A stretch of 64,000 nucleotides of DNA from Multifurca ochricompacta (Eukaryota; Basidiomycota; Agaricomycetes; Russulales; Russulaceae). Location of the stretch: assembly GCA_022496185.1 (NCBI GenBank), contig WTXG01000004.1, forward strand, positions 744,001-808,000. The letters run 5' to 3'. Position numbers and translations under genes: made by a program. The notes under the pieces are model-generated. The model searched no databases. It saw nothing but the letters and a program-made list of their open reading frames with translations, and had not been told where the DNA came from. Of the stretch, positions 37,579 through 49,550 are shown piece after piece; position 1 is the first letter of the stretch; each line of letters starts with the position of its first letter.

Positions 37579-39468
37579 ATGCCCAGGACAGTCGCACCTC
37601 CCGCTACGAGCCCCCCATCACATTCCCCACCACTCAGTGGGGCATCTAGCCCTATCCAGTCCCGTCGTGTCCAACAACGTAGGGGTTCTACCAGTGCAGC
37701 GGACCCCTGGGGGGCACACATCGAGCTTAACATGAACCCCGGTCGAACGACATCCTGTAAACTGACTATCATACGCGTCAACCCGACACCTGCAATCCAA
37801 CTCGATGAGCAACCACCTTCTCCTCAACACCGTCGACATATAGGCTTTGGCGCTCAACCCCAGAATTCTCACAGGCGTCACGGAAGTCATGGAAATGGCA
37901 ATTCAGGAAAGAATGAGAATGCGCGCCTGAGCTTTGCTTCAGCCTCCTTTGCGCCACCCGGGTCGTCCTCTGGTCCTGGCCCACGGCCGGGGAGTCCCAC
38001 TCATGTTCATACTCATGCTCATTCTCATGCTCACGGACATACCTTGCACCGGCGTTCTTCTGCACAAAAGCCACGCCTTTCTGCGGATCAAATCGTGTCG
38101 TTGGCTAAACAGTCGTGCAACCCGCAGTCCGCGCCCTCTTCTCCTCGCACGCCTGGCGATTCGCCCACCGCTGCTGCTGCCGGCAGCCCGGTCCGTACTT
38201 CATTCACCGTAATCCCTGATGACGTCTTCCTTCCTTTTGTGGATCGTGCAGATGAAGTAACTGCTCTCTTCACTTCTCCTCAACCCGGTGCTAGGCTTTT
38301 CGCTCTCCTCGCCCAGACATTTCCACCTCACACCGCTTCCGAATCTCCAGTTACAGATGATACTGTGTTCAAGACAGACCCTAGGCAATGGTCTTCTGCG
38401 CAACTCGAATATTGGATGAAGCAAGTTGACCGCGATATCGTTTCAGACGAGTTCTGGGTTGGCCTCATCCGCCGATGTGTCCTTTATCACAGTGAGCTCA
38501 TCTGGGAGCGAATCAAAGGCGCTCTTGGTGCACCACCCGAACTTGATCCCAACGATTTTGAAGAAGACCCGTTTACTGTCCCTAAACCGCTTACGTTCAA
38601 CGACTTGAAAACTGACACTTTGTCCGAACTTCTAGCCTCACCTACCGAGGTCCACCCGCCTCCCAACCCCGACACAGTGTCACAACCTGCGCCTGATCAT
38701 GTGTCAGAATCCAACACCTTTACATCCGCCGGGGACTCTCCCGTCGTCGCTGCTCTTTCTATCGAACCCGTACTCATGTCCACCTCTCCGGGGGCTGAGC
38801 ACGACCACCCGCCGACGCGCCCAGGTGGCCATCGTATGCACGATATTTCCGAGGACGTACGGGGTGAATCTAGTGAGAATGAAGACGATGAGCCGGCCGA
38901 GTCTTCCTCTCCCTTTCCTCCGCGTGAGGTCATCCAGGGGTTGTGCATCTCGACCGCACCCTCTTTGCCTGGGCTCTTTGCAGCTGACTCAGGGCACGTA
39001 CCTATATCGCGTGCTTTGTCCATGTCATCTGTGGCCCAGCAGCAGCCTTCCAAAGTTCCCGATGAGCACTCTTCGCCGAGTGGCTCCATGACTAGCTCCC
39101 GGAGGAGGTGGAGCTATGCGGCGTCTAACGCAAGTAGTGAGGTGTATGACGTGGTTGGGGAGCGTGGCCCCGGCAACCCGCTCTTCCCGACCAACTTTGC
39201 TAGGCTCGCACTTGGGCCAACGCTTACGGCCAAGTACGTTTTCTGATGCGTTGGTTGACGACATGACGGATCCGCTGACGTTTCTAACAGTAATCCTGCT
39301 TTACGTTCACAAATCCTCCCCCCCGCATCGGCATTTTCCAATCCTCACGCAATTCGTGCGGATGTGCTCCGCGGGCGGCGTGGTAAGCCGAGTTGGGCAG
39401 ACGGTTGGGATCCGACGAAACACGAATATGCGGTAACGGGGAGCGAAAGCAGCGCTGGCGGTCATTAG
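37579..39468 (+). CDS. unknown protein, serine/proline-rich with a His-rich run and an ordered core
   Basis: Function not recognised. Exon 1 (37579-39233) starts MPRTVAPPATSPPSHSPPLS. A 57-nt intron (39234-39290) leads to exon 2, which gives NNPALRSQILPPASAFSNPH and ends near ADGWDPTKHEYAVTG with a TAG at 39466-39468. Total is about 610 residues. Residues about 1-210 are low complexity, including the alternating HVHTHAHSHAHGHTLH at about residues 140-155. A folded-looking block at about 215-335 (FTVIPDDVFLPFVDRADEVT; ARLFALLAQTFPP; YWMKQVDRDIVSDEFWVGLI; HSELIWERIKGALGAPPELD) is followed by a disordered acidic tail. There is no signal peptide and no membrane segment. The frame is intact. The ordered block and the C-terminal motif look conserved rather than random, but I cannot name a family. 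Confidence 0.8.
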
Positions 39469-39784
39469 GTTGACTTCCTCACGAAATTAACTTGGTCTCT
39501 TTCGGGCGTCCACCGCCGCTCCACACACGAGACCGAAATTGCACCAAAGCTTTCCTAAATGCAATGCACCCGTGTTCACTTGTCGTTACTGCATATCCGA
39601 AACTACACACGACGGTCTTCGACCTTATCGGGGTCATTTTGTTCAGGAACCTATACACCGTTTAGCTTTTTGGTTGTATTTTTTTTGTTTGGCAACGAGC
39701 GTGTTCGAACCGCTTGTTCATCCTTGGGTGTCTAGCAACTGTAAAACCCTAACTTATAACAAAGATGAACCAAATGGAAAAAAA
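39469..39784. other. spacer between convergent genes
   Basis: 316 bp of 3' flanks with T-rich tracts (TATTTTTTTTGTTTGG near 39676). No gene seen. Confidence 0.5.
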
Positions 39785-40784
39785 TTATGCAGCTTCACTG
39801 GGCACAACGCGCTCCCGAGCCTTGCCCTTCCCTTTTCCTCCTGCACGTTCTGATTGTGGAGCGCGGTGTACAGGCGGCGGAGCAACATACTTCGCCCCAC
39901 CGTCTCCCTTAAAATCTACCCATCGCGTTGCACGCTCACGCTGCACATGCACATACTCAACTTCCTTAGGTGGTGGTGGCACCACAGCCTCAGCCACATC
40001 AACCCCACGCTCAGTCTCGTGTGATCGCAAGGTAGCAGAACGAGTAGAGTACGATTCGATGACTCTAACGCGTCCCGTCTGCGCATCAAGAGACAACACT
40101 CGATGCGAAGCGCCCGTCGTCGTCGTCGTCGTCATCGCTCCGCCGCCGGTGCCGCTCCCAGTGTGAGCACCTCGCGCAGCTGTGGAATTAGCAATCGTAG
40201 TAGTACCAGTAGCAGCGGCATTAAGAGTGGGGAACGCCCCCTCCGCCTGACGCAACGCCTCTGCCTCTCTCTCTCTCTGGGCCGCCTCCTCCGCGAGCGT
40301 ATATGCACGTTGTTCCTCGAGCTGCGTTATGAGTGCCGTGCGCGCAAACAATGAGAGGAGTGGTGCGTCACAGTGTGGACATGGACGATAGGGAGTTGGA
40401 TGGAACAGAGGATGAGACCACAGGTGGTACAAAGGGGCGTATAATCTGATAACGCGTGGACTCGCGCTGAAAAAAATGGGGTTGGTTGATGAGGGGGGAA
40501 TGAAGGGGGAATCACTTACCCTGGCAAAAGCACCCGTCAGGTGGTGTCGCTGTACTCTTTTTATTATTATTGACATGCTGAGAGCGCAGGCCGGTAAGGA
40601 GCTCATCGAGCTTGCGCACAGCGGCGCTTCGAGGTGGCTCGAGAGCAGCAGCAGCCTTGGCTTTACCCTTGTCCGATCTTGTAGATACCTGCGCTGCGAG
40701 CGGCGGCGGCTGAGGAAGGCGAAAGCGGTCTGATGGAAGGGATCCGTGGTGACTCCATGCCGTCCCACTAGTACGTGGCGGCAT
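39785..40784 (-). CDS. TRIP4/ASC-1-type C2HC5 zinc-finger protein (Rqt4-like)
   Basis: Resembles the zinc-finger subunit of the ASC-1/RQT complex, which splits collided ribosomes (TRIP4 in animals, Rqt4 in yeast); the role here is inference from the finger. The start at 40784 gives MPPRTSGTAWSHHGS, followed by a helix with SAAVRKLDELLTGLRSQ. The finger is CFCQ|ARVHALSDYTPLCTTCGLIL, then CSIQLP and YRPCPHCDAPLLS, with an intron after CFCQ (GTAAGT donor near 40518). A coiled coil follows (TALITQLEEQRAYTLAEEAA). The C-terminus holds the conserved-looking RVLSLDAQTGRVRVIES and a basic KGKGKARERVVPSEAA end at 39785. One base is missing at 40391-40393 (CCC run), separating SIQLP from YRPCPHC, so the last two ligands are out of frame as given. 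Confidence 0.82.
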
Positions 40785-41257
40785 CGTTGCAAGCAGGAGT
40801 GCTTCGTTCTTGCTTATCGCAAGTTGACAGACACTGGTATAGCTATCGCATCACAGTCGCAGTATCGTAACACCACCAGAGGGGGGTTGACTAGATCAAG
40901 GACCAACGTATATACATAACGCACGGGCAGAATAAACACCGTCCGAAACGTGCGCAAAAAAACACAAAGTATGTAGCAAGCTACGCTACGAAATATCAAT
41001 TGAATTAGTCTCCCCATCTGCCTGTGAAATGATCACCCTCCCCTCGGTTTAGTCTATGAATGACATCGTGTAGTATGGCTGTTCTGTTCATGCGCGCAAA
41101 AAGGAAAATATAAATAAATAGAAATCCTTTAAATCTATACTGTCCACGTCTGAATCTGCAATAGAAACATCCCATTAAGTGGTCGTGGCCGATGAATTGC
41201 CGCTCGCCTTCGTTCCAGCGGTTTAGGTATGAGTTTAATCGATGTGACCAAAAACGT
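40785..41257. other. spacer upstream of the TRIP4-like gene
   Basis: 473 bp covering the TRIP4-like promoter and the transporter 3' flank. AT-rich (AAATATAAATAAATAG near 41106). No gene seen. Confidence 0.5.
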
Positions 41258-43005
41258 TTACGCTCGTCCAGGTGCCGTAGTCAACGCGGCCGTGAGTGGC
41301 GGTGAGTCCAAAGACGCCGGTGGCGATGGGTACGGGGGGGACAACGGCATGGAACCTTTATGCGGTGGAGCAGTAATGTCGATGTGCAGCGGTACGTGCG
41401 TTTTTGAACGCAAAGGTGAGGCCAGTGCGTCCTGCGGGCGCGCACTCGATACCGCCAGGTTGGCCGCTGCTGTGGGACGCTCGTACGCTGGTGGGGGCAG
41501 GCTGTTCGCAACAGAATTAAGGATACTCTCCTCTGAGCGCGTCAAAGGCAGCGCGCCGTCCCGTACTGCCTCGACACCACGCCGACGGGTCTCACCACGG
41601 GCAATGTCGCCCTTAGCATTGTTGTACATCCAAAGTCCCAAGAACGTGAGGGCAATTCCGATGCCCTGGATAGGATGGACCCGTTGGTTGAACCACACCA
41701 ATGCAATGCATATTACGGCCACTCGTTTGAAGAGAGACGCGATTGAATACGTGACGGGTGATACAGATGCAAGGATAACAAACGCGATGATGTTTTGCGC
41801 AAAGTGGACAATCCCATTGAGAAGGGTGTAGTAGGTGACAGAGTGAGTGGCAGTGTGCCCGTGTGCAGGATGTGTGATATGTCCCGGTTCTGTTGCTCGC
41901 GCGGCCATGAGCAGTGGGAGATCTGTGAACACCCAGATTGGGATCATAAGGAGAAACGCCATCGAGGATGAATAAAAGAGTAAATTAAGCTTGTCGAGTT
42001 TGTGATGCGAAGATGAGGAACCGGTAGGCATGATCCTCTTGAAGAAAATATTTGAGGATACAAATACGATGGCTGACCCGAACGCGCACAATAAACCGAC
42101 GGAATTGGATGCAGATATATCAAATGAGCAGGCAAGCATGACGCCCAGTGTAAGGGGGAGCAAGGATATGTATGTCTTGGCAGAATACCGCACTCCAAAT
42201 AGGAGGGCATAAGCTGCAACAGTGAACAGAGGTGACAATGCCTAGAGGCGGATGAATGGTCGTTATTACATGGCACATTGGAATAAACGCGTACCTTGAT
42301 TGTGTGCGTCGTGCTCACAGGAATGCGCGATATGGCCATACTGGAGAAAATATGACCACCAACTTGGAAACAACCCATTGGTAATGTATCCTTCAGAATA
42401 GCCCGGGTTGGGCGACGTAATCGCGTAAAGCGAGAGACAGGGGACATGAACAGTAGACAATAGGCGGCAACAAAGCCGAATTGAACGAAGGTTAAGGTAA
42501 CAGGGTAACGGAACTGAATCATGATCGCCTTGCCCGTGTTGGATGACAATGCAGACGAAGCATACCATAAACCACAGAGGAGAACAAAGCGAACGGTCGA
42601 TAGGGACGGGAGGGCGGGTAGACTCGGGGACGAAAGGGACACAAGGGATGGCCGTCCTATGCTGGTGCCGCTCGCGCGGCGTGATATTGATGTCGGGCTG
42701 GGGAGGATTTCCGAAGATCTAAGTACGTTACGAATCGCCCTTCGGAGGTCTGTGAGGAAACTACGGCCCTGTGTCGAACCCTTCCACTGTGCCTTCTCGC
42801 TACTGTCTTTGTGATGAACATGCATAGGAATAGTATCCCGAGGATTGCTGGCCAGCCAGCCGCGGGTTGGTCCCATTTTGAGAGTTGAACTAAGGGAACT
42901 TAAAGTAGTAGGTTTTTCGTCAATTTGACGCCATGATTGATGAGAGGAAAGCCGGGGAGGTGCATGAGATGTCGTTCGGCCAGGAGAATATGGCGGGTTG
43001 CCCAT
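41258..43005 (-). CDS. Sly41-like triose-phosphate/nucleotide-sugar transporter family (TPT/EamA) protein
   Basis: Drug/metabolite-superfamily membrane carrier; in yeast SLY41 is the ER/Golgi member that suppresses loss of Ypt1. The start at 43005 gives MGNPPYSPGRTTSH. The first 150 residues are hydrophilic. Membrane helices then include FVLLCGLWYASSALSSNTGK, PVTLTFVQFGFVAAYCLLFM, SPLFTVAAYALLFGVRYSAK, YISLLPLTLGVMLACSFDIS, VGLLCAFGSAIVFVSSNIFF (followed by KRIM), FLLMIPIWVFTDLPLLMAAR and FAQNIIAFVILASVSPVTYS, then IASLFKRVAVICIALVWFNQ and IQGIGIALTFLGLWMYNNAK. The pattern K-R before the last helix pair is typical of TPT proteins. One 53-nt intron (42242-42294) splits HTIK from ALSPLFT. A polar tail of about 110 residues ends at 41258. 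The frame is intact. Confidence 0.87.
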
Positions 43006-43373
43006 TTCCGCAGGATAGAGGAAAAAATAGCCAGAGAGTTCAAAAAGAGGGAGAGATAAGAAAAAGACGGGGATGGGGACGGGGAGGAAAAGAAAAGAAG
43101 AGAAAGGGGTATTGATGATGGCAATGTGCTCGTCGTCGTCGCTAAGTGTTCAGGCATCGCTTATGTAATCACGTCAAATGGGGTTCCCAGGTTCCCACGA
43201 CTCCATGCCCATGAGATCTATCTCATCTCACATGTGTGTGCGTGTGCGTGTGTGTAGTTTGGGAGTGCGAGAAAGTCATTATATTGTTGTATGAACTGGC
43301 TAAAATATGGAACATAATTGGTCGAAGCACCTGACCTGTCCTTCAAGCGTCGCACCGTGTGGTCTTGCAATAT
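43006..43373. other. spacer between the transporter promoter and the oxidoreductase 3' end
   Basis: 368 bp with a short (GT)n microsatellite (TGTGTGTGCGTGTGCGTGTG) near 43232-43251. No gene seen. Confidence 0.5.
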
Positions 43374-45017
43374 TCATGTCGCGGTCGTTCGCGGAACCTC
43401 TGCTGTCGATACGGGGCGAGATCCTAGGCCAGTCTATGAAAAAAAAAGGGTGGGAGAGGCATCAGTAAGAAGAAAGCAGAGGTACAGGTGAAAAAGAAAG
43501 GCGTCGCAAGTAAGTAGTTAGACATATGACCGACCTCTTTGTAGATAGCTTCGATCCATTCCATGTTGGTGATCGAGTCCTGGGCATCGTGCCAATGCTC
43601 AGGGGTGTGGCCACGAAGCTTGTTCACGAATGCCTCCAGCTGATAACGATATCTGTTCACACAAGGCCGGCGTCAGAATAGGAGTAATATGAGGCAAGTA
43701 CTACTTGCGTAGTCCATCCAAGGTTCCCATAGTGCTTCTCCGTGCGCCTTCGCAATGGCCCGCCCTCATGCTCAGAACTCTCAACAGTGATGGAGTGGTA
43801 AATCCATGGTCCAGGAAAGTTGTTTAGTTCAACAGTACCGCGTGTCCCGGCTACGCGCACAAACGCCCTTGGCCAGCGCGGGAGGAAGCCCAGTTGGGGT
43901 GGGAGCCGGAAGTGCGCATGGAGCGTCGCGGTCAGACCGTCGTGGGACTCAATGCTCCCACGAAGAGAGGGAAATGCAAGCGTAGCAGTCGTACCGATAT
44001 CGATTTGAGGGAACTTGGGATGTATATCGGCTTTTGCGCTGATCACCTTCGTTGGATCAGCACCTGCTAAGTAACGCGAGATTGACAATGGGTAACCTGT
44101 GATAAAAAAGACGGTGAGTTCCGCGTAAGTGTGTAAGTGTGCACTGTCCACTTACACCCCATATCCATCATCGAGCCCCCACCCAAATCATATACCATGC
44201 GTATGTCATTATCCTTGATGAAGCCGCCGGGAACAGCGAGACTAGCCTCGATTTTCGTGATAGTGCCGAGCTCGCCGCTGTCGATGATTTCCTTTACGCG
44301 ACGTGTTGCAGGATGAAAGCTGTCTAGCTTTAGTTGAACTGTATCAACAAGCGGATCTTGTTGTGTGACATACCGGTAGTGGAACGCCTCCAAAAGAACG
44401 AGGCCTTTCTCTTGAGCGAACAAAAACATCCTGCGCGTCTCCTCTGCTGTATTCGTGCTCGGCTTCTCGAGGAGGACGTGTTTTCCAGCTGCGAGTGCCT
44501 TCATAGTCCATTCATAGTGGAGGCCATTAGGCAACTGCATTATGAAACCGTGAGTGACTGCACTCATTCACAGCTGGTGGAAAGCGCAAGACACACCGGG
44601 TTATACACAACGTCGATCTCGGGATCGTCCAGTAGTTCTGCGTTTCACACATCAACACATATTTATTCATAGTGTGCGTTGCCCACATACTCTGGTATGA
44701 GCCTGCACCGCCATATGCCTTCGGGATGCCGTGCTTCTTTGCAAAAGCGTCCGCGCGTCCCTGGTCCCGCGCTGCGACAGCCTTCACCACGGCATCGGAA
44801 TGGTTCTTTACTGGAAGAATGAGGGCGATAGGCGCAATGTTCGCTGCGCCGAGGATGCCGAATCGCAAGGGGGACGCAGATGGCGCCTCCGGCGCGGGTG
44901 GGTTGAATACCTGGGTTCAACCGGGGCATAGTCTTAGTATGTTGTGTACGCGATGTAGGAGAAGGACCAAGAGCACACCAGGTAAATTCGTTTTACAAAC
45001 CCGTAAAGTGAGGCCAT
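43374..45017 (-). CDS. Gfo/Idh/MocA NAD(P)-dependent oxidoreductase (D-xylose/dihydrodiol dehydrogenase-like)
   Basis: Rossmann-fold dehydrogenase; among family members it looks closest to fungal NADP-dependent D-xylose or trans-dihydrodiol dehydrogenases, substrate unproven. I place the start at 45017: ATG with MASLYGF splices by a GTAAAA...AACCCAG intron to VFNPPAPEAPSASPLRFGIL, joining the nucleotide-binding motif FGILGAANIAP. Then come VKAVAARDQGRADAFAKKHG, EIDVVYNP|LPNGLHYEWTMKA, AGKHVLLEKPSTN (the EKP motif with the catalytic-site lysine), LVLLEAFHYR|FHPATRRV, YDLGGGSMMDMG and a beta-sheet domain with PRAFVRVAGTRGTVELNNF. The last exon ends SRPVSTAEVPRTTAT at 43374. The intron at 43653-43708 has a GC-AG boundary with the classic GCAAGT donor and joins WTT to YRYQLEAFVNKLRG. 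No frame break was found. Confidence 0.87.
43653..43708 (-). other. GC-AG intron (donor GCAAGT)
   Basis: Splicing GCAAGT...GAACAG gives TTYRYQLEAF in frame. The GT at the next candidate donor (GTAGTA) gives a phase mismatch. Non-canonical GC donors are a known minority class in fungi. Confidence 0.75.
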
Positions 45018-45540
45018 TATGAGGGATTGCAAGAGTGGGAGTGCGGTAACAGGACAGCTCACAAGACAGCTCACAGGAGTCAAACGCAATCAGCGGCGGC
45101 CGGCAGTTGACCTCGTGATACATTATTTCTAGCTAGTTCGTAGTTCGTGATACACGCATACGCCCGCAGTGCTTGAGGTCGTGAGCGTTAGTCCCCTTCA
45201 CCGGATTTTGTACCCAGTTCAATCAGATTGTAACCAAAGGCGCACGCACACTGTGAAAGGCGTACATTGAGGCCAGGGGCTTTCACTACTGATGATACGC
45301 CCTGATTCTTCTTTTTGTTCTTGGACATGGGCGCTACGTACAATGATGGCGTAGATTGGCTGCAAATACAAGGGCACAAAAAGGTACGAATATTGAGCGC
45401 TGTAATGACAGATGACAGGACCACTTGAGCGACCGTCTCTTAACCGGATATCCGTTTCTTTGTCACTTGATCTTCCTGAACTGAAAGCATGGTTGGATCG
45501 GTGGATGTTGAAGCCGCGAAGGATGGTGTAGACTGTCTAA
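45018..45540. other. divergent spacer between the oxidoreductase and the DUF6535 gene
   Basis: About 520 bp. A short minus frame at 45188-45328 (MSKNKKKNQGVSSVVKAPGL) has no family signal. Contains CAGCTCACAAGACAGCTCAC, a short direct repeat near 45055. The two promoters must lie here. Confidence 0.45.
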
Positions 45541-48500
45541 ATGGTACGCCTGTCCACGTTTCCTTGTGGCGGTACTGGACCTTCATATCCGCCAGCATCT
45601 CCACCTGGTCCACGAGCTGCTGGGTATGCAGCAGAGAGCTCCAGCAAATTATGGTCCGTTTATTTAGCCGAGAGCGAACGCCATGACAAGGCACTAGCCG
45701 AGAGTTGGAAAGGCGACATGGATGGGCTGCTCATCTTCGTAAGTCACTCAGCATCTTACAACGTAACACCGACTCACGGTTTGGTGTTATCTTAGTCCGG
45801 TCTCTTTTCTGCTGTGGTTACAGCATTTTTTGTTGCGAGCCTGCAGCCAATGATGCAATCGAATCAAGTATCTGGCTCTACTCCCACTTTGACCACCTCG
45901 GTGAATCCTCCATCTCTACTGCGTGCCAACGCTCTATGGTGTTTGAGTTTGCTCTCTAGCCTCCTATGTGCATTGTGTGCGACCTTGGTCCAGCAATGGG
46001 CGCGTCAGTACACCCAGGCCGTCGGCCGGCGCACAGCAGCGCATCAGCGTGCTCGTGTACGCGCATTTTTGCTGCAGGGAATGAGCGCTCTGGCGTGAAG
46101 GCTGTGGTCGAGGGAGCACCAGCGCTCCTGCATCTTGCCATGTTTTTATTCATGGCAGGCTTGATTGACTTCACCGCACCAGCAAGTCGCATGCTCTCGC
46201 TCTTATCGCTTGGCGTCCTTGTTGGCACCGCCGTGTTCTACTTGGCCCTTAGTTGGTTTCCTCTGCACAACTTCCAAAGCCCTTATCACACACCGCTCTC
46301 CAGTGCATTATGGTACATTAAGCAGGCCATTCGACCCCTCAATTTCACTAACATGGAGGGCTGCGATGTCGTAGTTAACTCGGGGAGTCTCACCCATGGT
46401 CGGGATGAGTATGCAATGGCGACGGTCGATGGAACATGGGAACGAGATCTCGCGTCACTTTCATGGACACTGTCGTCACTCATAGATCGTGACGACTGCG
46501 AACCGTTCATCGAGGGAATAGCGGGTTTCATGTGTTCCGAAAAGGCCGTCCAGGCTCCTGTCATAATGCACGAACTCGTCAAACGCAGGGACCTGGGGCG
46601 CCACGTCTTGGAGTTGCTGGAAAACTGTGTTGGACCTGCACATGATGCCACAGAAATTCGCCGTCGTCGTGCGATCTCTGGGCTGAGTGCGCTTCGCGCT
46701 CTCACCGTGCACTGGTTCTCCGACGACGTAGGGGTGACCTTACGGGAAGACGACCCACACGACGTTTGGAAGTGGAGCTACAGTTTTCCACCGAAGATGA
46801 TCGATGTGACGATGAGCCTTCGGTCCGCGGACGATTTAGTGATTTCCATGCATGCTCGTTGCACCGCAGCTGTCGCCGTCTGGAGACTCTTAGTGGACTA
46901 TGATGAACTTGGCGCGTATACGAAACAGAAGCTGGTTACGGTGGAACGGCTACTCGCATATCTCGAAAGCACACGAGATAGAGGACACAGAAGCACTCGA
47001 AGGACGAGAGTCCGGGATAAGATCAAGGAAAAAATTAGCCATGATCTCTTGGCGGTTTGGGCACAATCCACGCAGAAGCATATCGAGATGCTGAGGATGA
47101 ATTCTCCTCAGCCGGAGAGCAAGCAAGTAAAAATCCAGAACTGGGACGCCGAAAAAGTGGACCTGAGGATGATGCGATATCTCTGGGAACAAAACACGTG
47201 TCCTCCAGAAGCATGGCTGTATGATGACGTCGTATTGCGACACAATGAAACTGATAGCGGGGAGTCATTGATGCTCGATTCTGTCCTGGCTTATCTCTCC
47301 TTGCACGCTAAACTATTGCATAAGACATTGAAACCTTGGGAGTCCAGCCAGCAGCCTCTCAACGCCTATGTTGACGAGGCCACCGAGTGCCTAGATCAGT
47401 GGAGCTCAACCACAATGAGAGAGCTCATGCCAAAAATTATCGCATCGGGGCATGTGGCGAATGTGATACAGTTCATAAGGCATGCAATTCTGGGCCCAAG
47501 GAGAATAGATTCGGATCAAGTCATGATACTGGAGACCTTGGAGACTATCATTATGCCAATCCGCGCCTTGCAAGGCAAGCTTAATGAACGCACCCAGAAA
47601 GGCTTATTGGGACTCTTGATATTTCTGAGGGAACAACATATTGATGTGATGTTCCGAGACATCGACAATCTTGCCGGTTCCACCTACCAATTCATCGCCA
47701 AGATAGGGGAGAAGGTTATACCTTTGGTCGTACGTGGTTTGGGAACACCGAACCTATGGCAGTCCGCGCAGTCGATACTTTTCGAATATGAAGACGCCTG
47801 CCCCGACCTTGCGGATACACTTAGCAGTGCGCAGACGTGGATCAGGGGAAGGTTACTTCATTACCAGCTCTCCCTCTCACACACCTGGAAACCCTTGGTA
47901 CTACCCGCCCCTTCTGAGCCTCACACTAACCGCGCCCCTGCTTCACCTCCGCCTCCGCTGGCTATGTCGGGCACCTCTCCTATAGGCCTATCCTCTCCAG
48001 GCTCAAAGCGTCGGTTGAACCTAAGTACACTGGGGACAAGCCCTGATGGCAGGTTTCCACCAAACGATCATCTAAAGACGTACGTTCAGTTTCACCGAGC
48101 ACCGAGCAATAGGTCCAGAAACTGATCTGTGTTGTTGAACAGCGCGCACAAAATAATGCAACTTCTATATTCACCGAATGGTCACTTTAAAGAAAACTAC
48201 ATCGACAAGCCAGTTGAACTAGAACTAGGGAACTTCATTGATACGGTGCACTATTCTGCGGAGCCCGCCAACTCCAATAGGCGCAGCAGAGCAAATTCGT
48301 GGGCCAGGCCTTCTGACGGTAGCCTATCTCCTGATATCCATTCCGAACCGCCGTCTGCATCGGCCTCCGACAGCCTCGAATACGAGTCCGCATCATCCGT
48401 CAAGCTTGGGAGGTTCGCGCCACCCATGCAGGCCAGCACAAGTCTCCAGACGGCTATCACGGCAGAGACGGAGCCGCCACAGGACACCAAGGCAGCATCA

Positions 48501-49550
48501 TTACCGCTCGTTATGGTCCAACAGGGAGAGGGCTCGCGTGGCTCACGATCTCCGCGCTCTGGGTCGCCCTCGCCCTCAACTACGTCCCCAACGTTCCCAC
48601 AGCGGAATGGCACACCGCCTAGGCGGCCGTCACACTCTTATCCTCCCGTGACGGTGGAAGGCCAGAGCCTAGGTCTGTACACATCGGGAGACTCGGGCCC
48701 GATACCACTCTCTGCGCCTAGCACGCGCTTCCACACTCCCATCGCCGGTAACGCTGAACCGAGCAGCGAAGCACAGGCTTTTGCAATCGCACCCACATTA
48801 ATAGGAAATTCTACTCAGGGACACGCTAGAAGTCTCTCCGAGGATGGAGATTCGGTGCGGGACGGAGATGGCTGGGCGAGCGACAGGGGAAGAAGCGGAG
48901 GGTTCAATGGCGGTGATAGCGAAAGCGAAGGCGCGAACAATAGCCATGGCGACAATGAGCTACGAAGCGCAGCGATGACTAAGGGAACTAGCGACGAGAC
49001 TCCTCCCTCGTCTCACGACAGTCCTAAAACAGGCATTGCCAGGCTTACAGCCGAAATCGATAACGACGCTCAGCGGGTGACCCTGGATCCTTTAACGCAC
49101 GATAGGCAAGGTGCAGAAGATAGTGATGGAGCGGAAGGCAACCTGGACCACCCGCCGTCGCCCTTGTCCTCGTCGCCGGAAGGTTCGTCCAACTCGTTGC
49201 CGCCCCTTTTCAAAGGCAATGTACCCCATGAGGGGTTTATGGCCAAACATGAGCCCGCACTCGTGTCCTCAGCGGAACGCGTGCACGCGAACGATCATAG
49301 TGGTGTTCCGAAAAATAGGAGTTCGCATGATGATGCTTCTTCTGGGCCTACCGACAGGTCGATCAATGGGACGCCCGGTCATGGTCAAGATAGGATCGGC
49401 GATGCTGCTGGTGTTGGCGAGTGTGCAGTGGGGTCATCAGATGACCCTGGGGCGAATTCCAGTAACCGACGCAACGGAGATGTGAATGTAGATTCTTCGT
49501 CTGGCCTGTTGGAAAAAGGCGTTCAGACTGACGCGTCACCCGTAATGTGA
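45541..49550 (+). CDS. DUF6535 multi-pass membrane protein with a very long polar C-terminus
   Basis: Function unknown; DUF6535 proteins are abundant in Agaricomycetes. Features: SKLWSVYLAESERHDKALAE and the signature SWKGDMDGLLIF, then four membrane segments: SGLFSAVVTAFFVASL, LWCLSLLSSLLCALCATLVQ, ALLHLAMFLFMAGLIDF and LLSLGVLVGTAVFYLALSWF. Between the second pair lies QQWARQYTQAVGRRTAAHQR. A helical domain of about 600 residues follows (SSLIDRDDCEPFIEGIAGFM; LGRHVLELLENCVGP), then a disordered S/P/G/D-rich tail of about 470 residues. Introns: 45739-45795 and 48080-48142. One base is lost at 46083, where QGM should run on to ERSGVKAVVEGAPA. The start is uncertain: the ATG at 45541 follows a TAA directly, while an ATG at 45489 lies in another frame. 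Spliced length is about 1,296 residues. Confidence 0.82.

Noticed and set aside
45188..45424. Small minus-strand frame (MSKNKKKNQG...)
   Set aside because: No conserved features; it sits in a divergent promoter region and has no splice or family support.
48238..48651. 137-residue plus-strand frame rich in R, H and P
   Set aside because: Out-of-frame shadow of the DUF6535 C-terminal exon.
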